From Metopolophium dirhodum (Eukaryota; Arthropoda; Insecta; Hemiptera; Aphididae), in NCBI RefSeq assembly GCF_019925205.1, contig NC_083560.1, positions 124,655,062 to 124,719,061 of the forward strand: a DNA stretch of 64,000 nucleotides, given 5' to 3'. This document shows, one piece after another, positions 33,491 through 46,080 of the stretch. The stretch's first letter is position 1. The number at the start of each line of letters is the position of its first letter. A program made the position numbers and the translations under genes. Under the pieces are notes generated by a model. That model was not told the DNA's origin. It did no database searches and worked only from the letters and a program-made list of their open reading frames with translations.

Positions 33491-36400
33491 AAAGCTAAGT
33501 TGGTATACATTTATACATTTTATAATATTTTAGATATTTCGTAAAAAATTGCGTCATATCTGACTATAATTCAAAAACATAAATAGACATACCTGTAGAA
33601 CTAATTGTTAATTAGAGCTATAGTAATTAAAGCATAAATTGCAATAAATAAATATAATATAAGGAAGTACAATATTAATTTTAATTTAAAATATCGACTT
33701 ACTAACCATAATTATAATTATTTTAACCAATATACACATAGTGATGCAATAAAAGAATATTCTCGAGAATAATCGTTTACAAATTATATTGTTACCGGTA
33801 ATTTCTTTATTATGTTTTATTTATAATGCCATATTGATGTGATTATGTGAAAGTTAGTACTACTGCTATCAGATACAGTCGCACAGACGTACATTAGAAC
33901 TGCTGTACTAGATACTATTTATTATTTAGTATTTTACCACCGATCAATGAATTATAGAAGAAAAAGAAAACTACATAATATACTCTCAAAAGATAACTAC
34001 CGTAATTTTACATCACCATAATATACATATTAATTGTCATTGAAATGTAAAAAGTTTTGCCATTAGAAAATTGAAATTAATCACTTCAAAAATGAATACT
34101 TTATCATACTAGGTAGTATTTAGTATGCGTCTATTTAATAGAAAATGCTTATTCCTCAGAGAGTACAAAACAATATACCTAGCTTGTTTTTACGAAAAAT
34201 ATAACACCGTTTATTCATTAAAAACTATCTACACTTAGTGATTTGTATTTTAATAAAAAACGTATCGATCTATCCTATATTTATCTTAACCAAATTTTTG
34301 TTTAAATCTTTAATGATGCAACATTGGTTTATATTATCAATTATTATATAATCAAAATTGAATTTTATAAATCAAGTTATTATTGTGGCATCTTAAAAAA
34401 ATTAATCTATTCAATTGGATTATAATGTTAATTAATTATTTTATACAGATACATTTTTGAGATTTTTTCGTAAACTGTTTTTTAACTATAATACTGAATA
34501 GCCACATATGGTTGGACATTATTTGAATACAAATATTTATAAAGCAAATAAAACAAAACTAGTCCTTTACACTTCACGTCTTGTATCTATTTATTAAATG
34601 TGTTGGACGATTGTTATTATTTAAAATACTCATCCTAAAATAGAGAATACATTTTATAAAAATGAATTGTGGCTTGATGATGATGATGATGATGATGATT
34701 CTGTTTTAGATTTTGAGCAAACCAATGAGAATGTATTGATTTTACAATAACGTGCTTTTTTTATATATATTTTGTGTCTGACATCCCCAATTCACGAGCA
34801 ATAAAAACGCTCCAATCTACAACACTGAGCGAGGTGTTCTGGTAGAAAATTGGATCTAGTTAGTAGTTTGAAAGGTTCGACCTAGTTTATTTTTTTAACA
34901 GTTATTTTCCAAACAAGTTTTTCTTACGACACTTCAAAAATATCGAAAATACACAGTTTCTTAGAGCATTTGAAATTCAAATGTTGACGAAATTTGATAC
35001 TAAAACAAATAAGAAAATGTTTTTAACAACGTTTTTAGTTATTTCATTTTGCTTAAGACTTTATGTTCAATTTTATCCTATACATTATAGTATTATACTA
35101 TTTTCAAAATATTTAGACTAATTTTAAGCTATTTATCACCTGGCCATGATCTTATTCATACCATTATATAATATGTCACGTATTGATTTATCTTATAATA
35201 AGTTATTAATAACTAATAACAATATATGCTGTTTTTGGAAAAAATGAGTTCAACCTACCGTATTTTCCTTATAATAAATATAGGTATCAGTTATTGTAAT
35301 ATAGGTAATTCATAACATTAAAACACTAGAACAACGTAATTTACGTTTAGATGTTACATCTTGTATAAGATTTTCGCCACAAATATTAACTGTCCTAATT
35401 TTTTAAGTAATTTTTCCTTCCATACTTTTTCTCTTACTCGTAATACTCGGTCAACAAATATCTTCTACCATAGATTCTTTACACAGAAGTAACTAATTTT
35501 GCAAGCAATACCCCCCTCAGTAGAACTGTGAAAACCATAGATGAACTAAAATTCGATTTAGTTATATCACCAAACTTTGTCTCATTTAAAATATATACAT
35601 TGTAAATTAATACTTGTTAATTCATAACTATAAGTATTTTATACTTTACGTATATGGTATTTCATTATTTTTCATTTTACTATTCATGAATGATTGTTTT
35701 TATTTTATAATTTACGTAGGTAATTTGGCTGTTAAATACTTAAGTAAATAAATATAAATAAATCATAAAATAAAATCCTTATAAAGAGAGTCATTAGAAA
35801 CAACCACAGTATTAGGTCAAACATGACTGTTTATATAGGTCATTTCGTGTATGGTTCAAAAATAATAATGGATAAGTTGCTTAAGGCACAACAAATATAT
35901 TATGATACATTAATCATTTATCATTATTCCAGATATAGGATGGGTTGATGTAAATAACAGAATCATACAAATTGTATTCGTCAGTTAAATATGTTGTTGT
36001 CGCCCATCGAGTTAAGATATATTGAATCCGAAGATTAACTATTTTCTGAAAAACGGTGGGAATTATACAGTTACATATTATTCATAAAGTTATTCATATA
36101 TTACGAGTTTTTAATAACTTTAAAAAAAATTGACATTATTAAGATAAGAAAATACAGAATAACAAATTCACCGAGATCCATCATAAGTTAATAGAAAGGG
36201 ATTTTAGAAAGATTAAAGCACTAATTAAAACGTATTTTATAATAATAAGTAAAAATATTAATAATATAAACTATTGTTTGATGTATTTTCATGTAGTTGA
36301 TTTAAACTGGGAATATTTTTACTTACTCTTATAATATGTTTTACATACATTTAAAATGCAATTTAAGTACCCAACATTGTTTTTTATTTGATTTGAATAT

Positions 36401-37764
36401 TGGATTCAATTCTATAAAATCACTTTTCAACCGTTTATGACAGATGTGTTCGTAAACTTTTTTTTGTTATGTAAGTGCACATGTCGTAGACAGACGTACA
36501 AAACTTTTAAATGGTATCACATTGCATTTTAATACACATTTACGAAATACATATTATTATACATTGCGTTTAAGTTCACGCATTTCATTTAAGAACACAT
36601 TTTAGGCGCATATCACTGTGTCTATAATTAGGGCCACATCCTAGACATACACAATATATTTAATGTGTTTATGATATAATACTCTGTCTTTGTTACAGCT
36701 ATAATATAATGTTTGTATTATACTATTCATACCTAATGTTTACACTCAAGGTAAATATGCCATGCGTATTATAATCGTATATAAATGCCATAAACACAGA
36801 CAGTGATTCTATAAATAATGGAGCCTTGACGGATACGCTCGCAATAATGACCGTATTATAAGGTCGGTTGGTATCGTGCCTCGTGAGTAAGACCTGTTAC
36901 ATCACAGGAATTTATCTGTACACTGACCTTTTTTTCTTTTCCAAAATCGTCTCTATAGTAATTTTGCGTACAGTTCCGTGTTCAAGATGAGACTTTGGGA
37001 TATAGAAATATTACAAGTAAATTGTCTATAATAAAACTCTTATCCTCCACCATCTGTCGTTATATATACAGTTATTTCCGCTCGATTTAATCACTGATTT
37101 ACAGAATCAACCGCGTTTATAACTATACAAAGAGAAAAAACCATAACCCATATTATATAATACGTTTGTAATGTTCCATTGACCTTTTTATTAGAATCAC
37201 TGGCCAGTGGTCAATGAGTTTAGTTGAATTATTTTTATCGGTTTTATGGCTTTGAGTAGTCAACATCCAAGGTCTGACAAGTTACAGTATATAAATACGG
37301 TGTATTATAATGTACCAGTTACAGATAACTTAGGTACCGAAAAGTATAATAATTTTAAATACCTATCTGGAATGTGGGTTTAATTAATAGTATGATCGTA
37401 CATAGCTTATACACTAAACAGTAATACCATTAAATTATGGTATCTAAAATTATTTTATTTTTGAATATAAAGAACCTATTAAATTTAAAAATTCCTGTTC
37501 AGTTCCGGTACTTTATTTATTAAAATAAAGATTTCGGTTACAGTTCTGATTCTGGTTCTTAATATTTTAAAAGTTCCGGTTCCAGAACCGGTTCTTTTAG
37601 GTTCCTCGCCAGTCCTTGGTTTAAACTATGTGTTTGATTTATGTAAACTAGTATAAAATGTTTAAACCTGTTTAATTTTTTTCCGATATTAAGATATTTG
37701 AAAACAGAAAATGTGAAACAATGTCCCTCATGAGTTCATCTAAAAGCAATTTAAAAATATTAAA
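33491..37764. other. Repeat-poor AT-rich spacer with small relics
   Basis: Holds a (GAT)n microsatellite at 34675-34699 and a decayed GATTCTGAG-family fragment at about 34710-35060 (GATTTTACAATAACGTG, TGTGTCTGACATC). A GAACCGG-rich hAT-like end lies at about 37495-37617 and finishes in CGCCAGTCCTTG. No gene was recognised. Confidence 0.45.
34675..34699. repeat. (GAT)n microsatellite
   Basis: Eight consecutive TGA/GAT units directly before a decayed interspersed repeat. Confidence 0.95.
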
Positions 37765-37780
37765 AATACGCATGCGTATT
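37765..37780. repeat. Perfect 16-bp palindrome AATACGCATGCGTATT
   Basis: Self-complementary sequence just outside the left end of the MITE at 37791. It may have been a preferred insertion target. Confidence 0.8.
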
Positions 37781-37790
37781 TACGTATGCG

Positions 37791-40688
37791 CAGTGTTGAG
37801 TTTATCTAGATAAATATTTATTTATTTATTTATTTATTTTACATTACGGGACTAGCCCAAAGTACAGTTAAACGGAATAAGATAACAGATAAACATTATA
37901 ATAAATTTGATATTACAAAGACTAAGGCTTAAATACTAGAGAGGTTCTCATTTGCTAAACGCATCATTCGGTGAATAGGGTGGTTTCGGCCATAGTTAGT
38001 GGTGTGACGAGGAACGTAGTAGGGGGCCGTTAGCCTGGAAGATCTACTTGGAACACGAAAGTTTAACTCAGCGAGAAGCTCGGGAGCGTTAATGGTACCA
38101 TTCGTAAGTTTATTTAGGAAGTTAATGTTGGCAAAGACTCTTCTATCGGAAAGACTACTAAGTTGTAAGTGGAGCAAGACTGGGGAATAATCGTGAGGTT
38201 CATGATGGATATTAAGACTAAAGGATGCAAAATTAAGGAATTTACGCTGAACACGCTCGAGTAGGGAAGAGTCTGAGGTTGTATAAGGATCCCAAAGAAT
38301 GGAACCATATTCTATTATCGGCCTTACAAGCACACAGTATACATTTTTGAGAGAATAGGTTAGATTGAAATTAGAAGAGAAGCGTTTTATAAAACCTAAA
38401 GTCTTTAAAGATTTACAGGTGACGTGCTCAATGTGGGAGTGGTAGTCTAAGTTGGAAGTTAGAAGGATACCCAAATCTTTCTTTACAGGAACTCGTGTTA
38501 TAGAATGGTTGTTAAGAGAATAATCGTATAGGATAGTAGCTTGGCGTCTAGTAAAGGACATAATCTGACATTTGCTGATGTTGAGGCATAGTCCATGGTT
38601 CTCTAACCAGGTGGATAAACAATTGAATTCACTCTGAAGACGTATACAATCATCAATGGAGTTGACGCGTGAATGATGATGAACATCATCAGCAAAAGCC
38701 AAAAAATGGCAGTGCTTAAGAGCTGTATTCAAGCCGTTAATAAAAATAGCAACTTTTACCCATTGCTTTCTCATAGTTATGTAGGATTTGAAACAAGATA
38801 GTAGCGGTTCACCGAAGCCTGCTTTGTAGAGAACGTCAACGAGAATATAATGGTCTACTTGGTCAAAAGCTTTGGAGATGTCAGTGAAAATTACATCTAC
38901 TTGAGCATGGTTTTCAAGAGCCTGTAAAGCGTAGTTGTTAAATACGATACTATTGAGAGTGGAGGATCTATTAGGCCGAAAGCCATATTGCTCACCAATA
39001 GGATAGAGTTAACTGGAGATTGAATACTATGGACAACTAGGTATTCAAAGAGCTTTGCAAGATGACTTAAAACAGATATAGGCCTGTAATTACGGATTTC
39101 ATCTTGATCTCTGGTTTTGTGGATAGGAGTAACAGAAGATAATTTCCAAATATCAGGGAAGATACCGTCATCAAGTGAGCGCCTAAATATTATCCAAAGG
39201 GGGACTGAAATTACAGATTTGATATTAGCTAAGAAAGAACCAGGAATTCCGTCCGGACCAGCACTTGTAGTGTTAGATAGGGTTTTTAATTTAGTTTCTA
39301 TATTGGAAACTGAAAAGTGACAGTTATTAGGCAATTGGTGGTAAAGAAAAGGGGTACTAGGTAAGGCAGATTTACTAGATGGTTTGTAAACGGAAGTGAA
39401 GTAAGTGGAGAATATGTTAGCTATTTGTTCCCTACCTGAGTAATGCTGAGCGTCAAGATGCATGCCATTAGGTGCCCCGAGCTAGAACGACTCTTGCGTA
39501 CAAATTTCCAGAAAGAATTAGGGTTGCTATAAATTTGGGATTCAATATGAGTTAGGTAATCCTTGTGACATTTTTTAGACAAGTATTTAAACTGTGCACG
39601 TAATTTAGAGAATGCAGAATAGTTCTGCTGATTGTGTGAGGCTTTGAAAGTGGCATGTGCTCGTTTTTTAGTGAACACTTATGTTTTTAATTCCTTTGTG
39701 AACCAGGGAGGAAACTTTGACGGAGTAAAACGAATTTTGGGAACGAAGTTGAATATAGAATAGTGTAAGGCATCATACAGGCAATAAGCTGCTGAATTTG
39801 CATTAAGGTTGAGTAAAGTTGAGGACCAATTGAATGAATTTAGGAAGGAAATTATTTTTGGATAGTCAGACTTGTGAAAGTCAAAAAATGTATGGGAGTT
39901 ATTTACAAAGGGTATATGAGGGATGGTTAAAAGTGAAATCTCTAAAGCTGGGTGAAAGGAATCACAGGGAACGAGATGGTTGAGACTCTTTTCAACATGA
40001 ATATTTGTAATATTTGAAAATATTAGGTCGAGTGTGGATTGAGATGAGTTGAAGACAGAGTTATGCTGGAAAAAGTTTAAGGAAGCGAAGGTTTCGGGAA
40101 CACAGGAGCCAGAAGAACTAGAGGTCGAAGAGAAAGTTAGTCCACCAGAGTCGTTTGACCAAGATAATCCAGGTAGATTATAGTCGCCACAGAATAAATA
40201 TGTATAGGTAGGGTTCGCATTTATTATGGATTCAACCGTTTCCATGTGAGACTCATATAGAAGAGAGGGACTAGAAGGAGGAATTTATACACTAGAGACA
40301 ACATAATTAGTGCTCTTGTAGCGGAACCCTATTCTTTTATCTTTTATCTTATCTAGATAAATAGAGAATTACACAGTTATCTAAGATAAAAATCACCGTT
40401 TTCTAGATAAATTTATCCATATAATTAAATTTATTGAACGGATTTTATTTGTTATAATTTATAAGTAGACAATTAAGTAATTTATTAAGTAGGTAGTATT
40501 TACTAATAACTATCGACATTTTCGATATCATACTATTAAATTATTCTATATTGCATTATTGCTACTAGCTTACGGAAAGTGCCATATACCAATATAAAAA
40601 AAATTTTGATCTTTATCTAGGTAAATAAATAATTTAGTTAGCTTTATCTTTATCTAGACAAAATTATATTTATCTCGGCTCAACATTG
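37791..40688 (+). mobile_element. hAT-like MITE split by a retrotransposon
   Basis: Left end CAGTGTTGAGTTTATCTAG, right end (reverse strand) CAATGTTGAGCCGAGATAAA. The flanking 8-mers are CGTATGCG at 37783-37790 and GGTATGCG at 40689-40696 (one mismatch). Without the LINE and one duplicated target the MITE would be about 351 bp. A TCTAGATAA motif recurs through both halves. Confidence 0.75.
37817..40348 (-). mobile_element. Decayed non-LTR retrotransposon (Jockey-like), 5'-truncated
   Basis: Read on the minus strand. The 15-bp target TTATCTAGATAAATA is duplicated exactly at 37802-37816 and 40349-40363, and the 3' end has an (AAAT)n tail. Remnants, in order: the C-terminal half of an APE-type endonuclease (GDYNLPG, STLDLIFSN, SFHPALEISL), then reverse-transcriptase blocks GPDGIPGSF, RNYRPISVLS, AFDQVDH and FADD, then the C-terminal region ending near 37929. 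Breaks: in-frame TAA codons near 40288 and at 39679-39681, frameshifts near 39470 and 38990, and a short deletion near 38750 where the usual GVPQG block is missing. It cannot encode an active enzyme. Confidence 0.9.
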
Positions 40689-40959
40689 GGTATGCGTGAG
40701 TGCTTTTGTATTTGATACACGTTTGAAAGTGTCTGTCTCCTTCATTCAGTATCGTTTATTCTTAAGCAATAATTTACCATAGAAGTCTATTCTACAATAT
40801 TATTAAAAATTAAGATTTATACTGAATTTTTGTTTAATTTATGCCCCCCCCCCCCCCTAGACAACTTATATTAAAGAAATAATTTTTTTCGAAAAAACTA
40901 AAACTTACTATAAAACGTAGGTATATATAGGCAACTCCCGAAACCATGATTCAATTCAG

Positions 40960-41842
40960 CTCACTAAGTACGTTTGTAGGTATTAAACATAAATATTAAA
41001 TTTTTAACTACAAAATAATTTGGAAATTTTCGTGATTTCAATGTATTTTGTAGAATTTTAAAGTTAGTAGTTTGAATGCTTATAAAACTAATCGTTGCTA
41101 GGTATGTATTTTTGATATATTTTATTATCTGAATGAAAAACCTACAAGGAATCTTGTATTACATTTTTATAAATAAAATTTGGGAAAATTTTCGAGTCCG
41201 TAATTTCTTTTATTTTTGAATTACAACAAAAAAAAAAAACAAAATCTGAAGAAAACTAGTTTTGCGTAAAAATTTCAGTATTTCATTAATTTGTATAAGT
41301 TTCAAGTTTTTGTTTTTCCTGATTGTTTTAAAGTGTTTTGTAAATATTCTATTTTAAATTCCCAAAAGTACCTACCAGCTAAATGAAATTTTCTATCAGA
41401 AACCACCCTCAAAATTGAAGATCTCTGTAATATTTGTAAATTCGATATATTCATTACATCAGAATCTACAATATTGTATTAAACAGAACCCAATGCCTGT
41501 ATAGTTATATTCTCTATATAAAATACATATGCTCAATTTTTTTTATAAGCATTTAAAGTTCGAATTTTGACAAAATGTATCAAATTTAAAATTTAATAAT
41601 TATTTTTAAAAGTTTATAAAATGTTCAACTTGTATAGCTAAGGATTGAAAATTTAAAATAAGGTTCCATGTAAATAGGTAAATATATAAATTACATTATT
41701 CACAATAATACCATCAAATATACTAAGTCTTAGTAATATCATAGGCTGACTGACCGTTTTCGCTCAGAATCGTTTTTCTTACATAATGATATATCATTGA
41801 ATTCAAATTTAACACCATTCATTACAACAGTGACCTACTTGT
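40960..41842. repeat. GATTCTGAG-family fragments, two orientations
   Basis: About 40960-41470 reads in the minus family orientation (GTTTTGCGTAAAAATTTC, ending ATTACATCAGAATCTAC). About 41490-41842 reads in plus (GACCGTTTTCGCTCAGAATC, then CAGTGACCTACTTGT). The plus part continues at 43077 after the element below. Confidence 0.65.
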
Positions 41843-43072
41843 CGTAGGCTCAGAACCAAAAGGTGCTATCTAAAAATATAAAATTGTTCAGGAGAGCCAT
41901 TTTAAACTATTTTCAACTCGAAACTGCAGTATCTTTTTTCGTAATAAATGAGTTTTAATGATGGGCACATCTAAAAATTTACAAAGTTGTTCTGCATTAA
42001 CACTAGCAATTGATTTTTCTTAAAGTCAAAATGTAACGTAAGAAAAACAAAAATGTAAAAAATTTCCGATATGAACCAAAAAGTTCTTTAGATAGAACCT
42101 TTTGGTTGTTAATATAATTTTTTTGTTCTGAATGAAAAAATGTGTGTTTTTATTAGGACATTAACAACCTTGATATAATATATAATGTGATATTGGTTTT
42201 TCATTTAAATAGATTCCTATTCACAAGACCCGGGGGTAAATGTACCCTTGGGGAGGGGGAGGGGTAAATGGTTCAACCACCGCCCACCGCGAAGTTTTTT
42301 CAGATTTGTAGTCTTATAAATAATTAAACATCCAAATTATATGGTTTTAATTTTCATAACCCCCTCCCTACCCCTCCCAAAAATGTGCTCTGAGTAGGAC
42401 GTCCATGTCTAGTTATTGTATATTGTATAATTTAAAATTTTTTTTATGGAAATTTTTGTTTCGTTGATAAATGTACAATAATTAATAATGTTGTACCATC
42501 ATATTATTATTGTATGGTTGATAAAATGAATATGAGATAGTACTTTTTGGCTATTATAAATTTATTTTACCTTGCAGATAGAACCTTTTGGTTTTAACCA
42601 TAGATATATACAACAACTAGATAGCCGTCTCCTTCTTGTCATCGAAGTCGGCCGCCATTTACAAAACAGGCAATGTTTACAAAATAATATTATCACAGTA
42701 TGTATGTACTATGTATAGATAATTATATATGTGTATAAATAAATGTAAACATTGCCTGCTTTATAAATGGCGGCTGATTTCAATATTGGTTACAATAATT
42801 GTAGTATAAAGACGGTTATCTAGTCGTTGTATATATCTATGGTTTTAACACTTTTGTTAAGAACCAAAAGGTGCTATTTAGATTGCTATCAAATAACTAA
42901 TGTGTAAATTTGATCGATTTAGCACCTTTTGGTTCTGAATAACTCTTAAAATAATGGACCTACATGGTTGGATGTGAGCTTGGATTATTGAGCATTGGTC
43001 TTTAAACCCGTGTGTATCAAAAAATGGATTTTCAGAAAAATCTATTTAGCACGTTTTGGTTCTGAGCCCACG
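41843..43072 (+). mobile_element. 1230-bp inverted-repeat element with repeated GAACCAAAAGG motif
   Basis: Ends CGTAGGCTCAGAACCAAAAG and (reverse strand) CGTGGGCTCAGAACCAAAAC. TTGT flanks both sides (41839-41842 and 43073-43076), and the broken host repeat can be rejoined by comparison with 29300-29330. A GAACCAAAAGGTGCTA-type word occurs in both orientations near 41853, 42073, 42095, 42581, 42862, 42919 and 43049. No ORF was recognised. A four-base duplication would fit Sola-like elements, but the superfamily is not established. Confidence 0.78.
42598..42842 (+). mobile_element. Nested hairpin MITE, 245 bp
   Basis: Ends CCATAGATATATACAACAAC and (reverse strand) CCATAGATATATACAACGAC. Inner arms repeat GCAATGTTTACA and GGCGGC. 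TTTTAA is present on both sides (42592-42597 and 42843-42848). A related end occurs at 50720-50752. Confidence 0.85.
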
Positions 43073-43076
43073 TTGT

Positions 43077-43115
43077 AACCTACTGTACAGCAGAGCGACA
43101 ACCACCTTTTTAATA
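43077..43115 (+). repeat. Tail of the interrupted GATTCTGAG-family repeat
   Basis: AACCTACTGTACAGCAGAGC continues the family end interrupted at 41842. Confidence 0.75.
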
Positions 43116-43299
43116 ATAATAGATTTTTACTGAGGTCTAAATAAAATAGATTTGAATGATTACAACACAATCGAGACTCGAGGGTCACAAGGATGTTATT
43201 ATAACAGCTTCCGCCTTACAAGTTATAATCATCATCAATTTGTGACGACCAGAGTTGGGTGACCAGTTTAACATATTGATTTTATACATTTGGCAGTTG

Positions 43300-43725
43300 T
43301 TTTGAAAATATTGTTTCCGTGTGCTTGCGATGGCGACTTTTGTGGGTCCAAGTCCGCCGATCGACGACAATACCTACCGGTACGCACCCCCCCCCCCCCC
43401 CCCTTCTATCGTCTCCGTGGTCCGGGTCACACTCGAATAATACCGTGTAATTGTGTAAATGTGTAATGTGACTACTGTCTGTATACTGTATAAGAATATC
43501 GGCCTATTCATTTGAATAATTTCTCCAATGATCTCCCCCCCCCTCTTTCCCTCTAACTGTCTCTATGTACTCCCACCGGCACCACGTCACCCGTCATCGT
43601 GTTTTCGTGCGTTTTGCGGCCGACTAAGCAGACGGACGACACTTCATTTTTATACGCAGTTTCCCGAACACGGAGGAGTAGAGCCCCGTTTCGCCGTTGC
43701 TTCATCTGGCGACAAAATATAGGTG
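43300..43725 (+). promoter_or_regulatory. CpG-richer block, possible promoter with untranslated first exon
   Basis: Much less AT-rich than its neighbours, with many CG dinucleotides and poly-C tracts (43387-43403, 43534-43541). It ends at a good plus-strand donor context (ATAG|GTGAGC at 43721). Open frames through it look like by-products of base composition. The gene it would serve was not found in the window. Confidence 0.35.
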
Positions 43726-43729
43726 AGCA

Positions 43730-46078
43730 TGGTGGTAATTGGTAATGTACCCTTTTTGTAACTATATATTCCGAACATCGTGTCCGGTATTCTTGTACTT
43801 TGTATTATTATTCATTACGCCATATTTGCTATTTATTATTATTATGAGTATTACTGTTATAATATACTCCCGGTAATCGTCCAGAGGAGCCGGTGGCATG
43901 TAAAAGTGTATCTATTTATTATTATTATGTTCAGTGTTTTCCGTAACTATTGGCTTACCCAGTTATTACGTCGTTTGTTTTTTAATTCTTTCTATCCGAG
44001 TTTTATGCCTGACGGCTTTCTCAGCGCTAACGTCAATAATATAATGATTTTTCTTACCTAAATATTTTATTATCTTTATTATTATTGCTAGGATATCTAA
44101 CGGTTGTCGTCACCTCATTTCTGGTATGAAAATATAATAGCTACATAAATCCACGACGCTCTGACCCTTTTGGGTCTCGGCTCGTAGTTGACGACCTTAC
44201 CTGACCACATGACTCTCGAGTTGTCACAAATTATTGATAGTTAATAAGTTAAAAGTAGAACGGTATTTAAAAATATTTGGTCCATAACTTCAAAAAGAAA
44301 ATAATTAAGGGACACTGAATGAGAAAATCGGAAAAGTTAAATCGAAAAATTCCTACATGAAAAACTTATTTTGCACCATCAATTTATAACAAGTACCAAT
44401 AAATGATACGGATAATTTGTATTTCGTTTGTTATAAGCTTATAACATTTATCTACAAGATCATGCCAAAATTCACTTTTAATATTAATAATAGTATATAC
44501 TTTAAATATCACAATAAAATAATTAATTCCGATTAACAGCTACATGTTAGGAGACGTCATGTAAATGTAGAGTAATCGTATCATGAGTAATCAACGTGAA
44601 ATCTCCAACCAAATTATGTAAATAATTAAGAACAATATAATCATAAAATATGTATTAATATCATATATATATATTTTTTTTTTACTTTTTTCTATAATAT
44701 GAATTTTTTTCCAGTAGTCTCTTGATATAAAATTATAAAATACTCTCCTATACTTATTTTGATTAGTTATTTTTTGATAATCACATTGCGTAGGTATAGT
44801 AAAATATAATAACATAGGTACGTCAATTCAATTACCCCTGAGTATACTTTAATTCCAACAAAATTAGTAAATCATTATTTTTTGTTTAAAATTTTAAATG
44901 TTAAAATTTGTCAAAATTTGTCAAAATTTGTCAAAATTTGATATTCAAAATGTCTATTAAAAAAATTGTACCTTATTGGGTAATTTTCGGGTTTTAATAA
45001 GAACTACTTATGGGGAAACGTGTAAGTATTAAATCTTCAAGCATATAAGCTATAAAACTTTAAAATTGTAATAATTGTATTTTTATACATTTTAACTACC
45101 TACAAAATAATTTGAAAATACCTAACTCGTGATTTTGATGATTTTTACTTAAGTTGAAACTTTAATCACTTATAAAAAATGTTAAAACAATATTTTATAT
45201 AGGATATCGTATTATTCAAGTTATATTCAAGTTTTTTCACCAAGTCTAAGACCGTTAATAAGAATTTAATAAAAAAAAAACCTGTATCATGTGTAAGAAA
45301 GGTACACCAATTGGAAGTTCAAAGTCAACCAAAATAAATCACATTAAAAATTATTCCCAGACAGTTAAATACGTAGAACTTATACTAGTTCGTTGCCTAA
45401 CCTGGGCCCAACACATAAATTCATAGAAATTCCAATTGAACAACTGACTTTGCATGCTGAGCACTTTTTTAAATAATAATAATTATCTAGACAAAACTCA
45501 AGTAGAACTCAAGTAGTAAAAACTTATAAGTCATGCGCAATTAAAATTGGTTTAGAGATTGTTTATAGTCCATAGATTTATAATATAAAACATAAAACCC
45601 GAAATATATAAATAGCATCTCATGTATTGCTCGTCAGACTTATCAATTGTCATTAATTTCAGACGTATTGCAAATACGGAACGAATAGACGGCTGGTCTA
45701 TCTTTATTTCTCAATGAATAATATTATATTCTATGGAATTTTGTTTGGGACGGCGGTGGTTATAACTTGCCATCTGTTCTATTATTTGTATTTTAATTAT
45801 AGTTTAAAAATATTTATAAAATTCTGGGAATTTGACATATTTGTAGCGACAGTAATATACTAATATAGGCTAATTACATAAATTACCTAGTATATTATTT
45901 TATATATTATCAACCGAATACAGAATATTAATTACTTATAAGTAATAAGTACTAAATAGGAATAATTTATAGTCTTTTCAGAATAACGTCATATATTTTT
46001 AGCCCTGGATGTTATTTTACGTACAAGTTGTGCCTCAGATAATGAGAATAAAAATAAAACATTTTCGCTAATAAAATG
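43730..46078. other. AT-rich spacer
   Basis: No gene recognised. It holds a 10-bp tandem repeat at 44901-44940 and weak GATTCTGAG-family traces at about 44840-45300. Confidence 0.4.
44901..44940. repeat. Tandem repeat, 10-bp unit x4
   Basis: The unit TCAAAATTTG occurs three times exactly and once with one change (TTAAAATTTG). Confidence 0.95.
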
Positions 46079-46080
46079 AT

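Noticed and set aside
36830..36930. Possible tRNA-like sequence
   Set aside because: No A box and no GGTTCGA-type B box in proper spacing; no cloverleaf could be drawn. No tRNA or rRNA gene was seen anywhere in the window.
39117..39320. 67-codon plus-strand frame
   Set aside because: Antisense shadow of the retrotransposon reverse-transcriptase remnant.
40842..40858. Poly-C and poly-G tracts (also near 8143, 43387 and 54031) considered as functional signals
   Set aside because: Homopolymers of this kind are common, and their lengths are often unreliable in assemblies.
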